Assembly: GCA_022577435.1 (NCBI GenBank)
Contig: JAKOON010000007.1
Span: 20,559,866 to 20,623,865, forward strand
DNA: 64,000 bases
From: Embiotoca jacksoni
Lineage: Eukaryota > Chordata > Actinopteri > Embiotocidae
Direction of reading: 5' to 3'
Shown: positions 55,390 through 64,000 of the stretch, one piece after another
Layout: each line of letters opens with the position of its first letter
How positions within the stretch are numbered: position 1 is the first letter of the stretch
The notes under the pieces: generated by a model
Database searches by the model: none
The model's input: the letters and a program-made list of their open reading frames with translations, nothing else
Told to the model about the DNA's origin: nothing
Program-made: the position numbers and the translations under genes

Positions 55390-56199
55390 CTTCCTAAAAT
55401 GTGAACCCGTCTGTGCTGAAATGGATGGAAGGGCACAAGAAGGGGTGTATTGGTAAAGATGCTTCGGTGCGTTGCAATTTTTGTTCCCCTTTTTAGGTGA
55501 AGTTGTGCTTCCCTCTGCAGCTGCTCCAGTGCAGGATTATCTCCGTGGCTTCAGTGGGCAAGAGTGCACATTAACAGACTTATCCAAAATCCCACAGACA
55601 GGTTTGGTGGATGTCTTGCGTATTTAAACCCACTTACATAAATAATGAACACAACTTTTTTTAAGGTGACTCTTGTCAATTGAACTGAATGTAAATGTCA
55701 ATGCCACTGATTGACGTCTATAAGACAAGTCTAATATCACTGAACTGCTTCCTCCACTGGGCAGTGGTTCTCATAATACCAATACAATATAATAAAAAGG
55801 CATTTATTGCAGTTACTTCTCAAGCCCACGAAGGCCGACTCGTAGAACCATAAATCCGGTGATTACGGGCCTGAACATCCCGTACTAGTATGTCTGTTTC
55901 CTCCTGAGTAAAGTCTGGCTGCCTCTTCTTCAGCTACTACCAAATAGACAGTCTGCTGCGCCTCAGGGGTTTCATACGGGATGAGAGGAGCTGATTTGAT
56001 TGGACATGATTGACGTCGCCTGTGACACACCTTCTAATTATATATTCCTCCTACTTCACCACTGCATCACACTGCGCCACAGATGCGCCTGCGTTTGTGT
56101 TCCCCAAAATACCAAAGTTGGCCACACCTTTATGGGTTCCCGGTGCACCTGTAAGTGTGCTGCAGCTACACTGCGCCAATGTGAATGAAAACAGGGCCC
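55390..56199. mobile_element. PIF/Harbinger-like DNA transposon fragment, copy 2
   Basis: The left block (to 55625) shares sequence with copy 1 at 5138-5600 and encodes DLSKIPQTGLVDVL. The right block ends GAAAACAGGGCCC at 56199, a Harbinger-like terminus, and carries the reverse-strand Myb/SANT-like segment. The two ends therefore face each other, as in a two-gene Harbinger element, but the middle is deleted. No 3-bp target duplication could be confirmed. Confidence 0.65.
55828..55938 (-). pseudogene. Myb/SANT-like DNA-binding domain fragment of Harbinger
   Basis: Reverse-strand translation gives KKRQPDFTQEETDILV then RDVQARNHRIYG, after which a stop follows. This resembles the start of the Myb/SANT-like DNA-binding domain (KKR-x-FT-x-EE-x-x-LL...) found in the second protein of fish PIF/Harbinger elements. 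About 36 residues only, no start and truncated, so it is a relic. The protein normally helps the nuclease-type transposase bind the element ends. Confidence 0.65.
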
Positions 56200-56439
56200 A
56201 CTATTTCCATCACCAACTTATATAGTTTTGACAGCAGCATAGATTTAGATTTTTCCGTCTGTCTATCTCTCATATTTGACTACTATCATCCTGATCCGGT
56301 CCTTGGCAGTCTTCGTTTATCATTCGGCTGCTCACTGCATTTCAGCAGACAAAAGAATAAATCCCCTCAATAGAGTCCACTCGTCAGCAGATGTCCAGAC
56401 TGTCATGGTTCATTTTATCATAATTGGTAGTTCTACCTC
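56200..56439. other. Non-coding stretch, nothing recognised
   Basis: Short AT-rich spacer. Confidence 0.4.
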
Positions 56440-56672
56440 AGGGGAAGAGAGAGATAAAAAGGGGGTGAGGGCACAGGAAGAGACAGACAGACTGGGGAGC
56501 TGGGGAGCGTTAGACAGGGGAGGGGAAGAAGAGGAAGGGAAGGATGGATGAGCTGAGAAACAAGTGGAGACGAAGCAGAGGGGAGATAAGGGGTGGGGGG
56601 GGGGTAATCTGTGAAGGGGAGAGAAAGAGAGGAGGAATGAAAAGGACAGAGAGAAAGAAAGAAGCCCTCAGC
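56440..56672. repeat. Purine-rich low-complexity tract
   Basis: About 230 bases dominated by G and A on the plus strand, with GGGGTGGGGGGGGG-type stretches. Open frames here (56276-56551 forward; 56433-56719 reverse, rich in S, P and L) follow from base bias. Confidence 0.9.
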
Positions 56673-57631
56673 CAACAATTTAACAGGGTTGGCCTGGCAT
56701 TTAGATGGTCAGGTCTCACAGCAGATGGTTAAAAGACTCACTCTGAGGCTCACAATGGTGAGCAGAATGTTGGACATTGAGGCAGGATGCACTGCAAAGC
56801 GCAGTGCATCCTGCCATGAGATATAAGATCCTGGGTTAAACAAATGGTTAAAGAGGCAAACATCCCCTCCACAGGAGTAATGGTCAGTGTCAGAAAGACT
56901 CCACTGCAGTGATTTCTTTAATTTCCCGCTCTGCTCTTTCTGTCAGATGACTGTTGATCAGGTGTGTAAATGACTAACTGATACACATTTAGAAGACTGC
57001 AGGAGGAGAAAAATACTGTCCAGAAACAAACCACCAAACGGCACCAAATTCTCTGTCAAAGTTTGACTGTCAAAACCAAAATCTTCTAAGTAAAGCATGT
57101 CTGTGTGAGAGTGTGTGCAACTCAACTTGCTTTTTCTTGATTGCTATGACTGTTTTCAGAGAACTGACGTGTTAATATATGAACGAGGGATGAGACGAGT
57201 ACTCTGCTGAAACGAGTATCCGGTACAGATGATGTACTTTTGACGAGTACTAGTATCATCTGAGTAAATGTGTCATTGCATATGGACAATTAAACAATGA
57301 GCTGGAAGTCAGTATAGAGACCCATGCTTGAAGTGAGAAGCAGGGTCAGGTTATAATTCTCTAGTCTTATCTCTAGAAGTAACACCGTTCACACTGTTTC
57401 CACATTGCTTTCACATCGTCTTGCTGCAATTTTAACATTGTATTTGCAGTCTGTTAAAGGTGCAGCAATATCATGAAATACTCAATTGATAGTCTGTCCA
57501 TACTTAGTAGTTTCTGTGTCTACACCAATGTTTCCTAAATGCATACTGCAGTGCGTGCAAATCGTGTGTGACCAAACCGGTTTGAAAAGTGTCAAATAAA
57601 GCATTCCAATATAAGATCTAACAGGAAAATT
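56673..57631. other. Non-coding stretch, nothing firmly recognised
   Basis: 57180-57275 has repeated GAGTACT-type sequences (ACGAGTACTC, ACGAGTACTAG) resembling a known fish repeat, but not delimited. Confidence 0.4.
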
Positions 57632-57924
57632 CAGTGTTTTCCCTTTTAATTGGGACCCCCTAACACTCCTGAAAGAAACACGTCTAAGTCAAAACCTAGT
57701 GTAAGACTGGACCCTGTGTAAAACTGGGGGGCTTTTAATTTGAACTGCACCCACACGGTGCGGAGCAGTCACAGGTGAAGGACTCGTTCATCGATCGCGT
57801 TAACAGTATTGTTCTTTTGGACTGATTAAAAAATAAATACATAAATGGATCGGCAAAAACACTTGGGCAGCCGTCAACATAACTGGGCGTCCCGCCCAAG
57901 TAAGTCTATGTATGGAAAACACTG
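57632..57924 (-). mobile_element. hAT-like MITE with 11-bp inverted ends
   Basis: A 293-bp element with CAGTGTTTTCC at the left and its exact inverted complement at the right (57914-57924). Ends of the CAGTGTTTCC type are typical of hAT elements, and the reverse-strand start CAGTGTTTTCCATACATAG matches a fish hAT family I recall. The 8-bp flanks (GGAAAATT and CATATTGT) do not match, so the target duplication is lost or the insertion is rearranged. Confidence 0.8.
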
Positions 57925-59888
57925 CATATTGTTCAAACCTTTCACGATCTACTTATAACCGGGTCCTGTTCTACTGGTAGATTGTGATCTGCGGATTGGA
58001 GACCCCTGCTGTAGTGCATGGGCCGTTGGTGTTTACTTGTACAAGCTACATGCTTACAGTTTGTTTAGACTCCATTAATCAAAGAGCTCAAATCCTCAAA
58101 TTAATCTTAACACTAACAGCTACTGCTACTTTTAACTTACTGCCACTTAAAATGTTTTTATTTGTTTTATTTTACAGCTGACCTGCACAGTATGGGATCT
58201 GCTACCAATTAAGGTGAATCATTTTAGTAACAAATCATTGACGGTGTATCTAAAAATATGTCAATTTTTTTGAGAGGGACAGACGCACACCTACTGCTAC
58301 TTTGACAAACTGGGGGGGGGGGGGGAAAGCAACCCTTTCCTGCTCTTCTAGTGTGCTTGGTTTGATTTCACGAGTGGAATTCACACTGAAGAGGGCTTCA
58401 GAAAAGTCAGCCAGAGCCAGCGAGATGATCAGAATGAGAGGGATGTGGGAGCGAGAGCAGAAACAGTGGGCAGCATGATGACTGGCTGCAGAGGCCCACA
58501 GCAGATAGTAATAAAGCCTCTCGGGATGTCACATTATCAACGAGAAATGCTGTGGCTTTCAAATCATACAACATACAACTATTCACTCTTAAGTCCGTTT
58601 CACGGCCATTTTTTATCCGAGCAGCAGCTAATTATCTGAATCAAAATCTGTTGGTCAAAGAACCGCTCGCTGTGTGGAGTAGGAAGTTAGAAATAAAAGT
58701 GTATTTCATCCGTACAACTCATAATCTTAGAAGTCGTAATCTAATAACTGTCTGAAATTTAAGTAAAATAAAAAAAAAATATTGATTCGTCTGAGAGTTC
58801 AACTTTAACGCCAATATCCCCCTTGATCAAAGGTTAGATGTGAACACAGAGAGGCAGCTATTATATTTTGGTTTGTTGTGAAATCACAAGTAGCAGGTTT
58901 ACAACTGAGGCCTACATTTACAAATGATTTCTGAAGGTAAGACTGTTGCACTCCAGTAAATCAGAATAGAATCAGAAAGCTAAGCAAAGGAAGAATGATG
59001 AGTAGCAGTGGTGAAAAATAAAATGCACTGTACTGTGTATCAGGGCAATACAAATCAAGATTACTCACAATTCACAACACCAACGCTTTCAACTTATTTT
59101 TTTCAGTCGGCTTGTAATTTTTAGATTTTACTCATTCTTTACTGGAAAATACCCAAAGTTGTTTACTCCCATTGGTCCAGAGCTGCATTCAAAGACAGTC
59201 AGCTGTTTATTTGTTTATACATTTATATGTGTGCTGCTTCATAATAAAAGTCATCATTTAAAAGTTAAATGCTATCAATTTTGTTTTGTAATTGTGATGT
59301 TAAGTAGGTAGAAGTACCACTCCACAGGTAGTTTGTAATGTGTAATCCGACACATACACAGAGTTGTCAGGTATACACAGAGTTGTTTTTTATATTTCAT
59401 ATTTTTTAAGAATTTCTTTTTAAAAATTGGGGTTTGGCACAATTTATGCACCAAAATGTAGAGATATTTTTACTGAGATAGAGCTTATAGTTTGTGCCAA
59501 TATTCCTTGATAAAATGTTTGCTTAACAACAGGCCTGAAATCAGTGTGCCTACAGTATATACGTAATATACAGTAGGTGCATGGAAATAAATCAATTCAT
59601 TCAACATAAGATTGTGCAGCACACAGTGAAGATTTTTGTGTTATAGGACTTGTAATTTTTGCTTAGTAAGGGGCTTTGCAAAGCCACCTTCCCCAGTCTG
59701 TCTGTATAGAGTCTTTCTCCTCCACACAGTCTATTTTACCTTCCTCCTTCCTCCCTTCTCCTTGTCTTGAGTGGCGGGGATCACCCGCCAATGACTCAGC
59801 AGGTGTTGACACTGATTGTCCAGCATGACTGCCACAATGTAGCCATGACTTCAGAGGGCATTACAGTAACATGTAATCATTTATGTGA

Positions 59889-59892
<4 letters not shown>
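57925..59892. other. Non-coding stretch; candidate regulatory segment
   Basis: 57937-58013 (CTGCGGATTGGAGACCCC) resembles another hAT end but is not delimited. A G14 tract lies at 58312-58325. 58330-58650 is complex (GATAGTAATAAAGCC, GCTAATTATCTGAAT) and may be regulatory. No gene recognised. Confidence 0.35.

Positions 59893-59932
<40 letters not shown>
59893..59932. repeat. (CA)n microsatellite, 20 units
   Basis: Uninterrupted CA array of 40 bases. Confidence 0.97.
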
Positions 59933-59934
<2 letters not shown>

Positions 59935-59959
59935 AATGTTAAGATAACTTCAGAGAACA

Positions 59960-60470
59960 TTTAATTGACTTTGTCCAATATCCATTTGTTAAGAAGGCCG
60001 GCTCCATAATTGGCAGCAAACTAGACAGTCTGGAAAAGGTGGTGGAGAGGAGGATGCTGAGGAAACTATTATCCATATTGGATAATCCTGACCACTCTCT
60101 CCACCATCTACTGCAGGGACAGCTTTCTCCTACAGACCCATCAGCTCTGCTGTCACAAGGACCGATGCCGGAGATCATTCCTGCCCACTGCAATCAGACG
60201 ATGCAATAGTTCAGCTCTGGACAAATCTGTCCAACATTACTGACAATATTTTGGACTAAACTGCTGACCATTGTGCTGTTTTTGTTTAATTTAATTCAAT
60301 TTCATTTGTATGTACTGTTCATTTTTACATTTCTATATTTTATATTTTTAATTAAATTTTGATTCTGTCATTTGTATTGCTTAGCCTTTATCTTTACATG
60401 CTGCTGTAGCAGAATAAATCCCCCTTGTGGAATCAATAAAGTATATATATATCCTTATCTATCTACAATT
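59960..60470 (+). pseudogene. LINE 3' end: C-terminal coding plus tail
   Basis: Reads KAGSIIGSKLDSLEKVVERR then MLRKLLSILDNPDH, and further ALLSQGPMPEIIP, the C-terminal region of fish LINEs as I recall it. Frames shift and the coding part is broken. The 3' end GCTGCTGTAGCAGAATAAATC and GAATCAATAAAGTATATA with a TATC-type tail (to 60470) resembles the tail at 46.7 kb. 5'-truncated. Confidence 0.75.
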
Positions 60471-60483
60471 ATAACTTCCCAAT

Positions 60484-60758
60484 CTTGGAGGGACAGGTCC
60501 AGGCTGGTCTCACGCTGTGAGTGAACCGGTGCCCAGCTTGAGAGTTCCTGTGTGTCGCTGAATGTGTCCATTTCTGACTGAAAGATAACATCTTCTGCCT
60601 CCATTTATACATTTGCTACAATATGTTGGATTCATGTTAATGTGTATTTAAAGATATTTAAATTTGTGGGGAAAAAACTGGGGGGAAAAATATTTTTTAA
60701 AAAATGAAAAATTGTCTAATCAACCAAAGATTTCACGACCCCCTGTTGAAGACCTCTG
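60484..60758 (-). mobile_element. hAT MITE, truncated copy 2 (family of 34456-34873)
   Basis: The reverse complement starts CAGAGGTCTTCAACAGGGGG at 60758 and matches copy 1 through GGACCTGTCCCTCCAAG at 60484, where copy 1 continues but this copy stops. The second terminus is missing, so the element is truncated and no target duplication can be checked. Confidence 0.9.
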
Positions 60759-61055
60759 ATATAAAACATGAACATTTGAATTTACATTAGCCAGAATAGC
60801 AATGCAATAATATCAATTGAATTGCTTTCTCATTGAGTATGGGTTACTATCCTCACTGAAAACCAGTTTAACAGAACAATGGGAACCATTTCAGGGACTA
60901 AACCCCACATAAGACTTTGCCTGTTATTTAGTTTCACTATACTTCCACCCGTTTGAGGAGACGTTGCAGGACTGATCCATGAGGCAGGCTCAACTCCTTG
61001 AAGCTCATCCATTTCAGGTGGACAACACTAAAAGACCAAATAAATAAGGATGTAG
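60759..61055. other. Non-coding spacer
   Basis: Short AT-rich stretch between repeats; TGTAG at 61051-61055 is the left target duplication of the next LTR. Confidence 0.5.
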
Positions 61056-61695
61056 TGTCAGGAGTTCAGTTTTGTCCTCCGTTTTGCCCCCGATCACTTC
61101 TCCTCCTGTGTCCCCTGTCTTTGTCTGTGGCCACGCCACTCACCTCCCGTGGCCACGCCCCTCACCAGTCCCAGCAGATGCAGCCACTCACCCCTGATCA
61201 CCACCTGCAGGTGTGCTGCATCTCCCTGATCACCTCCCCAGACTATATGTAACCTGCCCCTGCACAACTCTGGTTGTCGGTTCATTTTTGTTAGCCACCC
61301 GTCCGTCCTCTGTCTGCTCCCCGTCCGTCTTCCGTCTGCTCCCCGTCAGCTCTCCGTCAGTCCTGTTCCTGTTCCCGTTCCTCCGGCCTCTGTGTCTCCT
61401 GCGGATATCCCCCGTCAAAATCACCAGTCGGTGGAGTTGCCCTCCCGGCTTGGAAGATTGTTGACGCCGTCCCTTCCGCTGGTCTGCCGGCTGCCCTGTT
61501 ACCCGTGTCCCCCTGGAGCTGTCGGTTGAGTTGCCCTCCCGACTGGACGTAAAGTGGACACGCTCGGTGCCACCTTTTGGTTTGTAGTTTTTTGTTTGTT
61601 TTTTTGGACAATAAAGACTGTATTTTTGGAACTTGAAAACCTTGAGTCTGTGAGCTTGCATTTGGGTCCTGGAAAGACACCCCCCCCTCATAACA
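61056..61695 (+). mobile_element. Solo LTR, family 1, TSD TGTAG
   Basis: A 640-bp LTR starting TGTCAGGAGTTCAG and ending CCCTCATAACA, flanked by perfect duplications TGTAG (61051-61055 and 61696-61700). AATAAAGACTG near 61610 is a likely polyadenylation signal. It shares layout with the LTR at 6601 (CACCTCCCGTGGCCACGCC; CCAGACTATAT as a TATA-like site). It lacks the 44-bp minisatellite. The 153- and 121-codon reverse-strand frames inside it are not genes. Confidence 0.95.
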
Positions 61696-61700
61696 TGTAG

Positions 61701-64000
61701 TCAAATTTCTAGCCAAACACATCCTCTGGAGATATTTTTTCCAATGCTTTGAAATCAGTTAAACAGACATTTTACATTCACTTTGTTTACAAGGATGTTT
61801 CTCATGAATAGAATATGAAAATATAAATTAAAGTATATGTATTATCTGTTGTATTCTTTGTATGTTCTTATTGTCAACAAACCCCATACAAATCCCCAGA
61901 ATAGGAGCTGTTACAAATCAAATATTGATTTGATAAATTCATGTTTTTCCTCAACGGGACTCTGCATTCATAGTTTTGGAAAAACTCCTCACTTACTGCA
62001 AGATGAAGTGTGGACAGGGAACAATCTTTTTGCTTGGGTTTTTTGTTCTAAAGTGTCACACTATAAAGCATTCAAATGGCTTTCTAGTGTAGCAGTGACA
62101 CCAACGGTTATTTTAGTAAACTTAAACCAAGTTGAAAAATGTGGCCCAGTGACAGTTTAATCTCTACTTAATTCATACATGTTTTAATGGGACTCTTCAC
62201 AAAATTCCTCCTAAAAAATAAATAAATGGATGAACAGTGTTGGTAAGGTTACATGTTTAATGTAATTAGTTATAGATCAGGTACTTTATTGAAGAATTTA
62301 AGATGTAATGTAACTCATTTAACTACTTCATCAAACTAATGGAATGTATTGCATTTGATTACTGGGTATTAAAGCTCTAAAAACAGTTCTATAAAATAAT
62401 TTGAAACTCGGCAGTGTAAACTTCACAACCGCACTAAACACTGATTGCTGTCAAACTTTTATTAAAAGCTCATCAATATAATTTGAAACACATTTGGAAT
62501 GTTTTGATTTTAAAGCACAACTACACTAATCCCAAAGGAAAATGTTCCCATAACCTGAAACCACATCTGCATTCAGAGCAACTCCAATGTGACTGATGGT
62601 ACAACCATCAACAGCGCTCGATAATGTTCACAGGTTTTGACACAGATTCCCAAATTACTTTTTTTTATACCCCTTTGTCTTTTCTGACGACATGAAAAAA
62701 CGCCTTCGGTTCAAAATAAATATTTGGAAAGGATTATTAAGGGAAAGCAGAGCATGTATGCACAGTGTGTAAGTTTGGTGTCTCTAGGCTGACCTCATCA
62801 TTCACCGCGAAGAAGTAACCAAGCTCAGCACAGCAGGGAGTGACGATAATGACTTTACCCTATCCGTGTAGACTGAAAGTAAAGCTTGTTAAATTTAAAG
62901 CTGCAGTAAAATGGGAATGCATAGCATCGTTATCTTCAGCACTGTGGTGTATTTCACAGTAAAAGAGAATATGGGGGATTTAAATCAAATCCATTAGGTG
63001 TGATTGGGTTGTTCAAAAGTAGATGGGTCTGTTTCACAACAGGAGGAAAGAGTGGAAAGAGTTTTGATATGGAAACACTCAAAAATGAGTTTTCGACATA
63101 TACAGCATGAAACAAGAGATAAAATTAACCTCATTAGATAGAACTTTAAAAATATTTTTCACTGTTTTGTTCCTCTGTTCAGAACAACATGAGCATTTTA
63201 CAAAACAATCTTCAGAGTGGATACATGTTTAAATACTGGCTTTTCAGTGAGTATGATGACCTATAAGAAGTACAGATTATATATTATCCGTATATAAGCC
63301 TGCCCCATACAGAAGCTATAAAATGGGCTGCAAATCATAATTATTCCTCATTTGATTACTTTCACTTGATCAATTATTTGAATAACATCCTGATTAACTC
63401 CCTGAATAACGCCCCATAAAACCTTTAAATATAACATGTTCTATCAAATAAAACAAAGAAAATAAGTCATTCCTCACAAACTAAAGGCTTGATCATGCTT
63501 GTGTTGAATGTCTGGCATTGTAATAGTACTATTACCAATCAATCAATCAATCAACTAATTGTTTCCGCTCAAGTTGTCAGAAATTTGGCAGCAATAGAAG
63601 CAGAGAGCTGACAGTATAGCTACCAGCAGAATGATGTGACAGCCGACAGGCCAACAGATTGTGGGAATTCCGTTGCGGTATAACGAAAAAATGATTCCCT
63701 TCATTTAAAGGTTTGAAATAGAGATTATGACCACGGTTTCACTTGTACACAAACTACATGCAAATAAAGTTGTTTCGATGATGTACAACCGTTGACTCTT
63801 TATTACAGATTTGATGCCCCGTCTGGACTTCTGTGTCATGGCAGTCAGTCACTGCTTTCCCACATCTCAGCAATTACATTTCTGAATACAATGTGATTAT
63901 AATTATTACAAATGACAGCTAAAACTACCAAACTAAGAATATGTTTTGTTATAAACCAGAACAAGTAAATTGGGTTGACATCAGTTTAATTCACGTTTTA
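61701..64000. other. Non-coding stretch, nothing recognised
   Basis: AT-rich unique sequence to the end of the window. The open frame 61837-62160 (107 codons) has no recognised domain. Short AATC repeats near 63537-63553. Confidence 0.45.

Noticed and set aside
56276..56719. Frames on both strands in the purine-rich tract
   Set aside because: Base-composition artefact; the proteins are strings of E/G/K/R or S/P/L.
61230..61722. Reverse-strand frames of 153 and 121 codons
   Set aside because: Antisense frames in the LTR 61056-61695, with basic low-complexity composition.

Overview
This 64 kb window reads as gene-poor nuclear DNA of a teleost fish, probably a spiny-rayed (percomorph) species. 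The evidence is long AT-leaning unique sequence, many long (GT)n/(AC)n microsatellites, and a crowd of transposable-element relics of fish type: Ty3/gypsy solo LTRs, Tc1-like, mariner, hAT and PIF/Harbinger DNA elements, non-LTR retrotransposon tails and tRNA-derived SINEs. The species assignment is inference from repeat families recalled from memory. I found no intact protein-coding host gene, rRNA, tRNA gene, CRISPR array, operon, plasmid or phage feature. Most open frames are chance frames in AT-rich DNA, frames through microsatellites, or frames through LTRs.

Layout. 1-2.0 kb: unique. 2.0-4.35 kb: decayed Ty3/gypsy element (RT thumb/RNase H, then integrase) split by a solo LTR of another family, with its 3' side fused to LTR-like minisatellite. 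5.1-5.6 kb: Harbinger-like fragment. 6.4-8.0 kb: two head-to-head Tc1-like relics, one split by a solo LTR. 12.1-12.8 kb: solo LTR with a 44-bp minisatellite. 13.0-14.8 kb: hAT-like trace and a reverse-strand LINE with a SINE inside it. 16.7-17.7 kb: unassigned family A and a Tc1 tail. 20.8-21.5 kb: a SINE split by family A. 23.4-26.1 kb: solo LTR, DNA-element trace, LTR-like block, family A. 29.3 kb: 10-bp minisatellite. 31.0-31.9 kb: solo LTR. 34.4 kb: complete hAT MITE. 36.4-39.0 kb: SINE, Tc1, LINE tail. 41 kb: recalled fish repeat. 45.2-45.6 kb: unusual inverted-repeat structure. 47.4-48.2 kb: internally deleted mariner with both termini. 54.6 kb: second copy of the LTR nested at 2.8 kb. 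55.4-56.2 kb: second Harbinger fragment with a Myb/SANT-like segment. 57.6 kb: hAT MITE. 60.0-60.8 kb: LINE tail and second copy of the 34.4 kb hAT. 61.1-61.7 kb: solo LTR.

The strongest results are structural. Seven solo LTRs were delimited to the base from TG...CA ends and 5-bp target-site duplications (four perfect, three degenerate). One hAT MITE has a perfect 8-bp duplication. One mariner has 39-bp inverted termini at TA and a readable DD34D spacing. Nested insertions give a relative chronology. The stretches between the repeats look like intergenic or intronic sequence; a few carry homeodomain- or POU-like motif clusters that could be conserved enhancers, but that needs alignment. I did not find a new multi-gene system. 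The least explained items are the inverted-repeat structure at 45.2-45.6 kb, dispersed family A, and a possible exon at 49.4 kb.
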